Shown here piece after piece: positions 1 to 5,769 of a stretch of DNA of 25,666 nucleotides. The notes under the pieces are model-generated. The model saw nothing but the letters and a program-made list of their open reading frames with translations, did not search any database and was not told the origin of the DNA. A program made the translations under genes and the position numbers. This stretch comes from Prevotella sp902465605. GTDB lineage: Bacteria > Bacteroidota > Bacteroidia > Bacteroidales > Bacteroidaceae. The DNA is taken from assembly GCA_902465605.1 (NCBI GenBank), contig CABQNT010000025.1, positions 1 through 25,666 on the forward strand, written 5' to 3'. Every line of letters starts with the position of its first letter. Positions within the stretch are counted from its first letter, which is position 1.

Positions 1-1234
1 CTACTCCCAATGTTCCAGCAAGAATGGCTCCGACATAGTTACTCTTGCCCGTACCTTCTCCTCCGGTGATGCAGAATAGATTGTCTTGGGTTCCCAATGG
101 GACACCATTCACAGCCACTACCGATTTGGAAATGTCAGGAGGGTTTTCGTAGTCTATTTCACAGGAACGCACCATCATCATGGTTTGGCTGTATAGATCT
201 GCAAACATCTTGGCAAGCAGCTCTTTCAGTTCCTTTGCCCCATTGCCCAAAGCAAAGAAATCAGAAATATCCTTTTCCGTCTTAGTTCCACTAAGTGGAA
301 GTGTAAGATTCAACACCTTGAATTCTACTAAATGTTCAGCCTGTTTATGCGCCTCCCTTACACCTGTTTCATCCGCATCATACAAGAGTATGATATGCCG
401 AAAGCGAAGTTGAAGGCTCTCAATGATACTTGTCGGTATTTGTGCCGTTTCACTGTTGAAACATATCGCATTGAAGCCGTGTGCATATAACGAGAGCACA
501 TCTTTTTCTCCACCTGTGATGAAAAGAATATCACCTTTGGTGGGAATCTGCTCCATGCCGAAACAATAAATGGCAGGCATTCTTCCACCATAGAGAAAGC
601 GGATTTTCGGACTGTATGGTCGGTATATCTTTATGTAGCCGTTTCCGATATAGGCAAATATCGGTTCTGTCGGTGAACTGTGAAGTTCAAACTTCTTGCC
701 CTCGGCAGATACGCTCTCATACCGTTTAAGACTCCGTACCCGAAAAAGCCGGAGTGTATCTTCATGGATACCATAATGCGCCCAATAGTTCAGCAGTCCA
801 TCGTCAAATGGCTGTATCTCGAAACTATATGGTCGTTCTTCCGTCCGCTTGATGATTTCGATCGTAGGACTGGAGGCTTTAGGATTTTTATATGACGGTG
901 TGATATGCTTGTTATGCTTTTCGGCATCACATAAAGAATACAATCCAAGTTCTTGTACGATGATTTCTAAGACCTCGGGAAAACTCGTTTTCAGATTCAA
1001 ACTACGCAACGTTGCCACAAACCAGAAGCAATCCCCTGAATAGGTGGTATCGCCATGATCATAGAATTTATAAGAAGAAGTTTTCCTATCATAGTAGATA
1101 TGACAGGAGGCCCGTTTGTCGTCATAAAAGGGGCTACGGAAGTTTCGGTGAAGATTCACCTCAAAACCAAGGAAATGGGAAAATACATTCAAACCTCCTT
1201 GGGTAAGCAAAAGAATCTGTTCTTTTTCTATCAT
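1..1234 (-). CDS. TOPRIM-domain primase/helicase of a mobile element (3' end outside window)
   Basis: The frame is open from an ATG at 1234 to the left edge, giving 411 codons with no stop. The N-terminus looks like a CHC2-type primase zinc-binding region (CHIYYDRK at about residues 44-51, GDCFW near 68-71), although I do not see all four zinc ligands. A TOPRIM domain follows, with GGEKD at 241-245 and LYDADETG at 284-291. A Walker A motif, GGEGTGKS, starts at residue 391, so a P-loop ATPase/helicase domain was just beginning. Proteins of this build are replication primases of Bacteroides mobilizable elements (the PrmN1 type of NBU1), needed for replication of the excised circle. The start codon overlaps the upstream gene's stop as ATGA, so the two are probably translationally coupled. 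The family match is from memory of domain architecture. The missing C-terminus limits certainty. Confidence 0.85.
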   Translation of the reverse strand, partial: MIEKEQILLLTQGGLNVFSHFLGFEVNLHRNFRSPFYDDKRASCHIYYDRKTSSYKFYDHGDTTYSGDCFWFVATLRSLNLKTSFPEVLEIIVQELGLYSLCDAEKHNKHITPSYKNPKASSPTIEIIKRTEERPYSFEIQPFDDGLLNYWAHYGIHEDTLRLFRVRSLKRYESVSAEGKKFELHSSPTEPIFAYIGNGYIKIYRPYSPKIRFLYGGRMPAIYCFGMEQIPTKGDILFITGGEKDVLSLYAHGFNAICFNSETAQIPTSIIESLQLRFRHIILLYDADETGVREAHKQAEHLVEFKVLNLTLPLSGTKTEKDISDFFALGNGAKELKELLAKMFADLYSQTMMMVRSCEIDYENPPDISKSVVAVNGVPLGTQDNLFCITGGEGTGKSNYVGAILAGTLGV

Positions 1235-1611
1235 AGTTGTCTGTTTTTAGGGTTAAGACATGAACTCATGATAAGATTGTCCTTAAAACGGTTGAGCCGA
1301 CCAAGAACCTCGTCATTCCTCATACCGGAAACACGGAGGCGGTTGCATTTCGTGGCAATCACGATAGACTTGAAAAAATAACGCACATCACCACCCTCTG
1401 TGTAGCGATACCGCACCAACTGCTTCTTGCGCCAACGGTAAAGGGTGGACTCTGAAACATTCAGAGTCCCGATAAGGTCTTTGGTGGTCATCTCCAGCTC
1501 ATCGTCAATGTCTTGGATAAGACGGGAAGTGCGCTCGACATACTGTTCAATTCGGTTGAGCCTGTCTATCAGTTCTTGATAAGCTTGGCTTTCTACTGCT
1601 ATTATTTCCAT
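1231..1611 (-). CDS. Small helix-turn-helix DNA-binding protein of the mobile element
   Basis: A 126-residue protein. The N-terminal third (about residues 8-40) is a charged helix with heptad character, ELIDRLNRIEQYVER, probably a short coiled coil for dimerization. A helix-turn-helix follows at about 41-75 (MTTKDLIGTLNVSESTLYRWRKK), of the type in excisionase-like HTH proteins of Bacteroides conjugative and mobilizable elements. The RYTEGGDVRYFFKS segment resembles the wing that follows the recognition helix in such proteins. The gene lies 6 nt downstream of the XRE gene, and its stop overlaps the primase start by 4 nt, so all three probably form one operon. A role in excision or in controlling element replication is inferred from context only. 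Confidence 0.8.
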   Translation of the reverse strand: MEIIAVESQAYQELIDRLNRIEQYVERTSRLIQDIDDELEMTTKDLIGTLNVSESTLYRWRKKQLVRYRYTEGGDVRYFFKSIVIATKCNRLRVSGMRNDEVLGRLNRFKDNLIMSSCLNPKNRQL

Positions 1612-1617
1612 ATGTCA

Positions 1618-1953
1618 TCATAGTTTGGTTTGTAAGATAATGTGCTGCGGTCCCAATTCCTTGGCGAGATCCATTATCTTTCCATAAGTCTCTTCGTCAA
1701 ACACGTCTATGCCCAGTCGGATAAATGGGGGTGGTATTTCTCTTCTTCTCCTTGCAATAGATGCAAGCAGATCACTCTCATCCATTTCCAAAACTTTGGC
1801 ATAGCTGCAAATTTGTACTATACTCATGGATACGGCTCCTGTTTCCCATCTTGAGATGGTACTTGAGCTAACTTTCAGTTTTTCAGCGATATACTCCTGT
1901 GAGTATCCTTCATGCTCTCGCTTTTCCTTTAGGGTTTTGTGCAACTGTTTCAT
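1618..1953 (-). CDS. XRE-family transcriptional regulator
   Basis: Start chosen at 1953, giving 111 residues beginning MKQLHKTLKEKREHEGYSQE. The frame is open further upstream to an ATG at 2034, but the extra 27 residues have no match to the family and would cover an inverted repeat likely to be an operator. Residues about 5-60 form a classic Cro/C1-type HTH (EGYSQEYIAEKLKVSSSTIS, then RWETG, then an amphipathic helix). The C-terminal half (about 65-111) is not recognised; it may mediate dimerization. First gene of the putative operon with the HTH protein and the primase. It is likely a repressor controlling the element, as is usual for XRE genes at the head of such modules; this is inferred. 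Confidence 0.85.
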   Translation of the reverse strand: MKQLHKTLKEKREHEGYSQEYIAEKLKVSSSTISRWETGAVSMSIVQICSYAKVLEMDESDLLASIARRRREIPPPFIRLGIDVFDEETYGKIMDLAKELGPQHIILQTKL

Positions 1954-2016
1954 ATGTATAAAGTTACAAAAGCACCTAAATTTGAGCAACCCGCCACATT
2001 CAAATGTTTGCATCCC

Positions 2017-2034
2017 ATGCAAGGTGGCTTGCAT
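2017..2034. promoter_or_regulatory. Inverted repeat, candidate operator for the XRE regulator
   Basis: ATGCAAG, spacer gtgg, then CTTGCAT: a perfect 7-bp inverted repeat centred about 73 bp upstream of the XRE start at 1953. XRE repressors commonly bind such dyads in their own promoter. I found no TAnnTTTG element nearby to fix the promoter, so operator function is inference. Confidence 0.4.
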
Positions 2035-2159
2035 TAGGTGCAGATAAATATTTTGGCAGTGTCAGCATGGAATACCTTTTCCAACTCCTAATAGATTAAA
2101 ACGAAAAAATACTTTATTATCATTCCGAAATCGGCAAAAAAAGATAATTATTATGAAAG

Positions 2160-2211
2160 CCAGTGCACGGTGCAAGACCCTTTATATATAAGGGCTTGCA
2201 CCGTGCACTGG
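2160..2211. repeat. Long near-perfect inverted repeat (hairpin or cruciform)
   Basis: Left arm 2160-2182 and right arm 2190-2211 pair over 22 bp with a single extra A in the left arm. The loop is the 7-nt AT tract TATATAT. The arms begin CCAGTGCACGGTGCAAG and end at the mirror image. The region lies between divergent transcription units (the XRE operon leftward, the promoter at 2254 rightward), so no visible gene reads into it, which argues against an ordinary terminator. It could be a recombination or replication site of the adjacent mobile element, or a mobile palindrome. Confidence 0.8.
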
Positions 2212-2253
2212 AAAATGTAGCAGAAAAGTTTCTAAATATTTATGACACAAAGA

Positions 2254-2285
2254 TTTGGAGATATAAACAAAAAAATCTAACTTTG
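2254..2285 (+). promoter_or_regulatory. Consensus Bacteroidetes promoter
   Basis: TTTG at 2254-2257 (-33) and TAACTTTG at 2278-2285 (-7), separated by 20 nt, match the primary-sigma consensus TTTG, 19-21 nt, TAnnTTTG. Transcription should begin near 2289 and run rightward into the candidate RNA gene. Confidence 0.7.
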
Positions 2286-2288
2286 TAC

Positions 2289-2496
2289 ACAGAAAATGAG
2301 AGTAAGCGTGCTTTCGACAGATAGTCAGAATAGCGGTCATAAACCAGTCAGTTTGCTGCTACATTTCTGCTACAGGAACTATCTGAACGAAAAGGTAAAC
2401 AATTAGCATTCAGCGATTAGGATATACTGTGGATTAGTTCAGGCTGGTCCACAATCAAAATAAAGGAGTTACGAAGTTCGCAACTCCTTTTTCTTT
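2289..2496 (+). ncRNA. Candidate structured small RNA, about 200 nt
   Basis: Everything between a consensus promoter and an intrinsic terminator, with no convincing protein. Visible stems: TTTCG/CAGATAGT (2312-2325) pairs with ACTATCTG/CGAAA (2378-2392) as a bulged 13-bp stem closing a ~52-nt loop, and TGTGGA/TCCACA pairs at 2428-2453. The octamer CTGCTACA occurs twice, separated by TTT, inside the loop. The only ORF starting near the 5' end is 36 codons (2296-2406, beginning MRVSVLST) and matches nothing I know. A regulatory RNA of the mobile element, a 6S-like RNA, or the leader of a lost gene are all possible. The ends are estimated from promoter geometry and the terminator. Confidence 0.45.
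2462..2496 (+). terminator. Intrinsic terminator, probably bidirectional
   Basis: AAAGGAGTT (2462-2470) pairs with AACTCCTTT (2482-2490), with an inner CGA/TCG extension across one A-C mismatch. It is followed by TTTCTTT on the plus strand. On the minus strand the hairpin is followed by ATTTTG, so it may also terminate the pspC transcript arriving from the right. Confidence 0.7.
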
Positions 2497-2518
2497 GCAA
2501 TTCAATTTAAATCTTCAT

Positions 2519-2686
2519 CTAGAATAATAAACAGCCTGCTATATGAGCCATACACGCTAATTGGTACATGCCTATTTCATCACGCTCAATGCCCATAAAT
2601 CTTAATAGGGTAGGGATGAGCTGCGCTAGCCGTTGTGTGCTGATACCATGTCGTTCGTCAAAACAGGCTTGATTGCCCTGTCTATT
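2519..2686 (-). pseudogene. Possible remnant of an unidentified coding region
   Basis: Reading leftward from just inside the end of the PspC gene, a frame stays open for about 54 codons to a TAG at 2519-2521. It reads like real protein (FDERHGISTQRLAQLIP, then LLRFMGIERDEIGMYQLAC). It has no start codon upstream of its conserved-looking part. I do not recognise the family. An open stretch of this length can occur by chance, so this is a weak call; otherwise I see nothing else in 2497-2681. Confidence 0.2.
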
Positions 2687-4430
2687 TCAGGTTGAAGTCT
2701 GTGGCTGACACCCATTGCCCTGCGAACGTGGTGCCAGTAAAGCTCGATTTAGTGGAGACACCGTAGCGAACGGAGCCTTTGGTGCTACGTATATTATTGA
2801 TTTCAATGCGGTTCCATCCGTATCCATTGCCGTCGTTAGCCTCAACGATATTCTGATAATAGGTCCTGTCCGGATCGGATGACAGCGAGTCTGCGATGCT
2901 CAACCTACGTTTGGCCTCTGCCCAGATATCCCCGCCTGTATTGCCGTTGGCTGGTATCTCCACCATATATTTACGTCCGTCGGCAATGGCATATACATAA
3001 GCTCCCTTGCCATTGGTGCGAGCGGCCACGCTCAAGGTATATGTGCCAGGTGTAACCTCGGTTTTCTCACGCTCCACCTGATAGCCCAACCCCCATTCAG
3101 AGTATCCGCTCAGATAGCGCATACCTTGGTTGCCAGTATAATATTCTCCACTTGTAGTGTAGTGGTCCTCACGATTTGACGGAGCAACCAGCAGATACCA
3201 GCCGCCCTGATTCAGGAAATCCCAATCGGTTTCGTTGATGAATACGCCATTGTGGGTGTTCTCCTTGACGTAGGCCTCGTGCCTCATATCATCCAGTTTC
3301 TCCTCGGCAATAGTCATTCTTGCGCCAATGGCGATACCACTGACGATGGCCACAATGAGGCTTACGGTCCACAGTCCCGCCCACATCAGGCGTTGCGGAG
3401 TACCCATTGGCGTAAGTTTTTGGGTGTTGCTAAGTATTGCGTGGATGCCGCAATAAAGGGAAATGAACAGCACTCCTGCCATACCCACAACACATACGAT
3501 GCTCAATGACGGACTAACCGCGTGTGAATAAAGCTTTGCAAACTCAACATCGCCAAACAAATCGGGCATGGTCAGCAGCACGATGAGGGTGGCCAATGCA
3601 GCCACCAAAACCAGTCCGGCAACAATACAGGCAAGAATAAACATGCCTTTTATCAACAGCAGGATAATCTTGAAAAAACCAGCTACGCATCCCGACGCTC
3701 CACTCCGGCGAGGTTGAGGGGTGTCGGCCTGAACGTGTTCTTCGGTCACTTCCTGCGCCAAGTTTTGTGGTGTCACATCCTTGCCTTTCATTTTCAGTCG
3801 GTCTTCGGGATTCTGTGCCACGGGTGTGATGATCGAAATCATGAAATAGATGATTACCAGCCAAAGCGGTGTCCACGTGAATGGCGTTACATGGAAGAAC
3901 CTGCCAGAAGACAATGATGCATTAAAAGTGATAAACACGAGCAACACACAAGCCAGTCGCCACCACAAGGGGTCGCCACCAAAGTAGCGGGCACATCCAG
4001 CTAGCAGTCCGGTTATCTTCTTGTCGGTGGGGTCTCGGTAAAGACGTTTGCCCGATTTTCTCAATCGTTCGAAATACGCCACTACTTCTTCCTTCAGTCG
4101 GTTGCCCATATTCTTTTCCTCTGCCTGCTCCTCCTCTTGCACTGCCGCCTTCTCATCTAAAGGTTCCTCCTCGACCATTTCTTTGGGATCTCCGATTCGT
4201 GTGATGATGTCCTGCACGTGCTGAATGTTAATCGCCTCGATGCCTTGTGTCTTAAGGTCGTCAAACAGTTCAGCAATACGGGCCTCGATGTCGTCGGCAA
4301 TCTCTTTTCCATCGGGCTTATGCGCAAAATAGCTGCGCAGCGTGTCGATATATTGTTGCAACAGTCCGTAGGCGTCTTCATCGATGGCGTAAAGCCTGCC
4401 TAACATATTGATGGTGATATTTTTTTTCAT
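2682..4430 (-). CDS. PspC-domain inner-membrane protein with C-terminal beta-sandwich-like region
   Basis: 582 residues, three parts. Residues 1-90 are a soluble alpha-helical module (DIEARIAELFDDL, RIGDPKEM) like the domains that accompany PadR regulators. Residues about 126-205 are a PspC domain (KRLYRDPTDKKITGLLAG, GDPLWWR) with two hydrophobic segments near 157-170 and 187-203. Further membrane segments lie at about 252-287, 308-333 and 349-370. The last ~210 residues are rich in Thr, Gly, Tyr and Asn (GTYTLSVAARTNGKGAYVYA) and look like a secreted beta-sandwich, probably outside the cytoplasm. PspC proteins act in envelope-stress responses. This one is the second gene of a padR-pspC operon, 27 nt behind padR, so it is probably under PadR control. 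The ligand of the C-terminal domain is unknown. Confidence 0.85.
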   Translation of the reverse strand: MKKNITINMLGRLYAIDEDAYGLLQQYIDTLRSYFAHKPDGKEIADDIEARIAELFDDLKTQGIEAINIQHVQDIITRIGDPKEMVEEEPLDEKAAVQEEEQAEEKNMGNRLKEEVVAYFERLRKSGKRLYRDPTDKKITGLLAGCARYFGGDPLWWRLACVLLVFITFNASLSSGRFFHVTPFTWTPLWLVIIYFMISIITPVAQNPEDRLKMKGKDVTPQNLAQEVTEEHVQADTPQPRRSGASGCVAGFFKIILLLIKGMFILACIVAGLVLVAALATLIVLLTMPDLFGDVEFAKLYSHAVSPSLSIVCVVGMAGVLFISLYCGIHAILSNTQKLTPMGTPQRLMWAGLWTVSLIVAIVSGIAIGARMTIAEEKLDDMRHEAYVKENTHNGVFINETDWDFLNQGGWYLLVAPSNREDHYTTSGEYYTGNQGMRYLSGYSEWGLGYQVEREKTEVTPGTYTLSVAARTNGKGAYVYAIADGRKYMVEIPANGNTGGDIWAEAKRRLSIADSLSSDPDRTYYQNIVEANDGNGYGWNRIEINNIRSTKGSVRYGVSTKSSFTGTTFAGQWVSATDFNLK

Positions 4431-4457
4431 AATGACTGGTTGAATAATAAATAGAAC

Positions 4458-4796
4458 TTACTTAGGTTGTTTCAGGTAGTTGACGGTGGCGGCAATCTCA
4501 CCCCACGCCTTGTCCAATTCGCGGAGGAAAACCGCCCCTTTGTCGGTGAGCATATAGTATTTTCGCGGAGGCCCCTGCGTACTTTCCTGCCATTTGTAAC
4601 TCAGCAAATGGTCGTTTTTCAGTCGCGTAAGCAACGGGTACAACGTTCCCTCCACCACCAGCAGTTCGGCCTCCTTAAGCCGCTGAATGATGTCCGACGT
4701 GTAGGCCGACTGCTTTTCCAGCAGCAACAGAATGCAGTATTCCAGCATTCCCTTGCGCATTTGCGATTTCACGTTGTCTACATTCATAATCATCAA
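4458..4796 (-). CDS. PadR-family transcriptional regulator
   Basis: 112 residues, the usual size for a short PadR protein (winged helix plus a short C-terminal helix). Diagnostic segments are RKGMLEYCILLLLEKQ, SAYTSDIIQRLKE, VVEGTLYPLLTRLK and PRKYYMLTDKG. The start is ambiguous between ATGs at 4796 and 4787; the conserved part begins at MRKGM in either case. PadR proteins usually repress their own operon and an adjacent membrane-protein gene, which fits the pspC gene 27 nt downstream. A Bacteroidetes consensus promoter lies directly upstream, with an ATAGTACTAT palindrome just beyond its -33 box, so autoregulation is likely but inferred. Confidence 0.92.
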   Translation of the reverse strand: MMIMNVDNVKSQMRKGMLEYCILLLLEKQSAYTSDIIQRLKEAELLVVEGTLYPLLTRLKNDHLLSYKWQESTQGPPRKYYMLTDKGAVFLRELDKAWGEIAATVNYLKQPK

Positions 4797-4814
4797 TTTT
4801 TCAAGTTGATGTCA

Positions 4815-4846
4815 CAAAAGTAGGTAAAATATAAGTACCTTGCAAA
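4815..4846 (-). promoter_or_regulatory. Promoter of the padR-pspC operon
   Basis: Read on the minus strand: TTTG (4846-4843), 20 nt, TACTTTTG (4822-4815), an exact fit to TTTG / TAnnTTTG. Transcription would start near 4811, leaving a leader of roughly 15-25 nt before the PadR start. Confidence 0.75.
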
Positions 4847-4848
4847 AC

Positions 4849-4858
4849 ATAGTACTAT
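4849..4858. promoter_or_regulatory. Palindrome at the padR promoter, candidate PadR operator
   Basis: ATAGTACTAT is a perfect 10-bp palindrome 2 bp upstream of the -33 element. A related AAGTAC occurs at 4833-4838 between the -33 and -7 boxes, so a repressor could bridge the promoter. PadR operators are typically short AT-rich dyads in this position. Function is inferred. Confidence 0.35.
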
Positions 4859-5129
4859 AAATAATTACTATATTAACTTTGTTTAACTGAAAAGGCGTAG
4901 TGAATATTTATTCAGCGATCACAGCTCTTCCATTAAAACGGTTGCTTATTAGCAAAAACAATCATTTGTTGTTCAACCCCAATAGCCTTAAACATAATGG
5001 CCGTGTTATGCGAATGTGCTGGTGGCAAAGCCTATTTTTTATATTCGAGAACACGGTTAGTGTGTTGACAATCAGCATGTTCGATGAATATCTGTATAAG
5101 AGAGTGCACGAGCGCATCTACCTTGAAAA
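4859..5129. other. Non-coding part of the padR / efflux-operon intergenic region
   Basis: No gene is supported here. A plus-strand TAACTTTG (4874-4881) matches the -7 consensus but lacks a TTTG at the right distance. An 80-codon frame (4900-5142) would need a GTG start, has unremarkable composition and ends inside the palindrome array, so I do not call it. A short transcript from 4874 remains possible. Confidence 0.4.
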
Positions 5130-5214
5130 CCAAAGTCAATGACATTGGCACCCAAAGTCATTGACTTTGGTGTCCAATTCACATGACTTTGGCGTTTAAA
5201 GTCAATGCAATTGG
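5130..5214. repeat. Array of four 19-bp imperfect palindromes, 22-bp period (candidate operator array)
   Basis: Units at 5130-5148 (CCAAAGTCAATGACATTGG), 5152-5170 (CCAAAGTCATTGACTTTGG), 5174-5192 (CCAATTCACATGACTTTGG) and 5196-5214 (TTAAAGTCAATGCAATTGG). Spacers are exactly 3 nt each (cac, tgt, cgt). Unit 2 is a perfect 9+1+9 palindrome; the others are degenerate versions keeping the outer CCAA/TTGG, except for the left end of unit 4. The 22-bp period is close to two turns of B-DNA, so dimers bound at each unit would lie on nearly one face. The array ends 49 bp before the -7 box of the metal-efflux operon and starts about 280 bp from the padR promoter. Cooperative binding of an unknown regulator is inference. 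Confidence 0.8.
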
Positions 5215-5235
5215 AAAACAGTGTAAATGAGCACT

Positions 5236-5271
5236 TTGCAACTGAGTTGCAACAATCTTTTGCTACCTTTG
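5236..5271 (+). promoter_or_regulatory. Efflux-operon promoter with overlapping 17-bp palindrome
   Basis: TACCTTTG (5264-5271) is an exact -7 element, but no TTTG sits 19-21 nt upstream; the nearest (5235-5238) is 25 nt away. The -33 position is instead occupied by TTGCAAC-tga-GTTGCAA (5236-5252), a perfect 7-bp dyad. A weak -33 covered by a dyad suggests regulator-dependent transcription, plausibly by a metal-responsive protein. Predicted transcription start is about 5275, within 1-4 nt of the first ATGs, so the mRNA may be nearly leaderless. Confidence 0.55.
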
Positions 5272-5275
5272 CATC

Positions 5276-5692
5276 ATGATGCGGGGAAAAGCGCTCATAG
5301 TAAGTCTTTGGCTGGCAATGCTCATGGTGTTGCTGGTGTTGGCCGTGCCTCATCATCACCACCTGAGCAAGGTTTGTTTCGTGGAAGAGAGATGCGAGAC
5401 AGACGGCCAAATCAATGACCGCCACACCCACCATCATTCTTCCGGACAGGAATCGCAGGCAGACAACTGTCCCGTAGAGCAAATCAGACACATTGTTAAG
5501 GACGATGCGGATGTGCAACCCGTCATCCAAGTGGCGCAGCATCAGCCTCATTGGCTATGCGCCAACGCTGCTGCCACGCACCCGCACGTGCAGATAGTCT
5601 CGCCAGTTGGCGAAACATTCGAACCCATCGCCCGGTTGCTTGAGACACATATAGCCTCAAGTAGACGAAGGGGACCTCCCGCTTTATCATAA
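5276..5692 (+). CDS. Small His/Cys-rich membrane-anchored protein of the efflux operon (DUF6769-like)
   Basis: 138 residues (ATGs at 5276 and 5279 are equally possible). One N-terminal hydrophobic segment (about 6-24) is followed directly by HHHH at 26-29, then HTHHH at 50-54, cysteines at 34, 40, 65 and 95, and scattered histidines. The C-terminus ends in an RRRGPP motif. Small proteins of this design occur upstream of CusA/CzcA genes in Bacteroides and Prevotella; I recall them as DUF6769 but cannot verify the match. The helix should anchor it in the inner membrane with the His-rich part in the periplasm, where it could bind or buffer metal for the pump. First gene of the operon, 77 nt before the pump gene. 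Confidence 0.75.
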   Translation: MMRGKALIVSLWLAMLMVLLVLAVPHHHHLSKVCFVEERCETDGQINDRHTHHHSSGQESQADNCPVEQIRHIVKDDADVQPVIQVAQHQPHWLCANAAATHPHVQIVSPVGETFEPIARLLETHIASSRRRGPPALS

Positions 5693-5712
5693 CCCATTGT
5701 TTTTATCGAGTG

Positions 5713-5740
5713 GCAGAGCAGTTGTCAACAACTGTTCTGC
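5713..5740 (+). promoter_or_regulatory. Intercistronic mRNA hairpin before the pump gene
   Basis: GCAGAGCAGTTG (5713-5724), loop TCAA, CAACTGTTCTGC (5729-5740): 12 bp with one G-U pair. No U-run follows, so it is not a terminator. It may protect or separate the downstream message, or tune pump translation 30 nt later. Confidence 0.4.
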
Positions 5741-5769
5741 GGTAAGTCGTACATGTTCATACTAAGGTT

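Noticed and set aside
1055..1381. 108-codon plus-strand frame
   Set aside because: Overlaps the primase and HTH genes, which show real domains and an ATGA junction on the other strand.
1954..2034. N-terminal extension of the XRE protein to an ATG at 2034
   Set aside because: The extra 27 residues are not family-like and would include the putative operator dyad.
4900..5142. 80-codon plus-strand frame with a GTG start after a TAACTTTG box
   Set aside because: Non-ATG start, no recognisable domain, no -33 element, and the frame ends inside the palindrome array.
5130..5214. CRISPR-like short array
   Set aside because: Spacers are only 3 nt and the units are themselves palindromic; this fits operators, not CRISPR.
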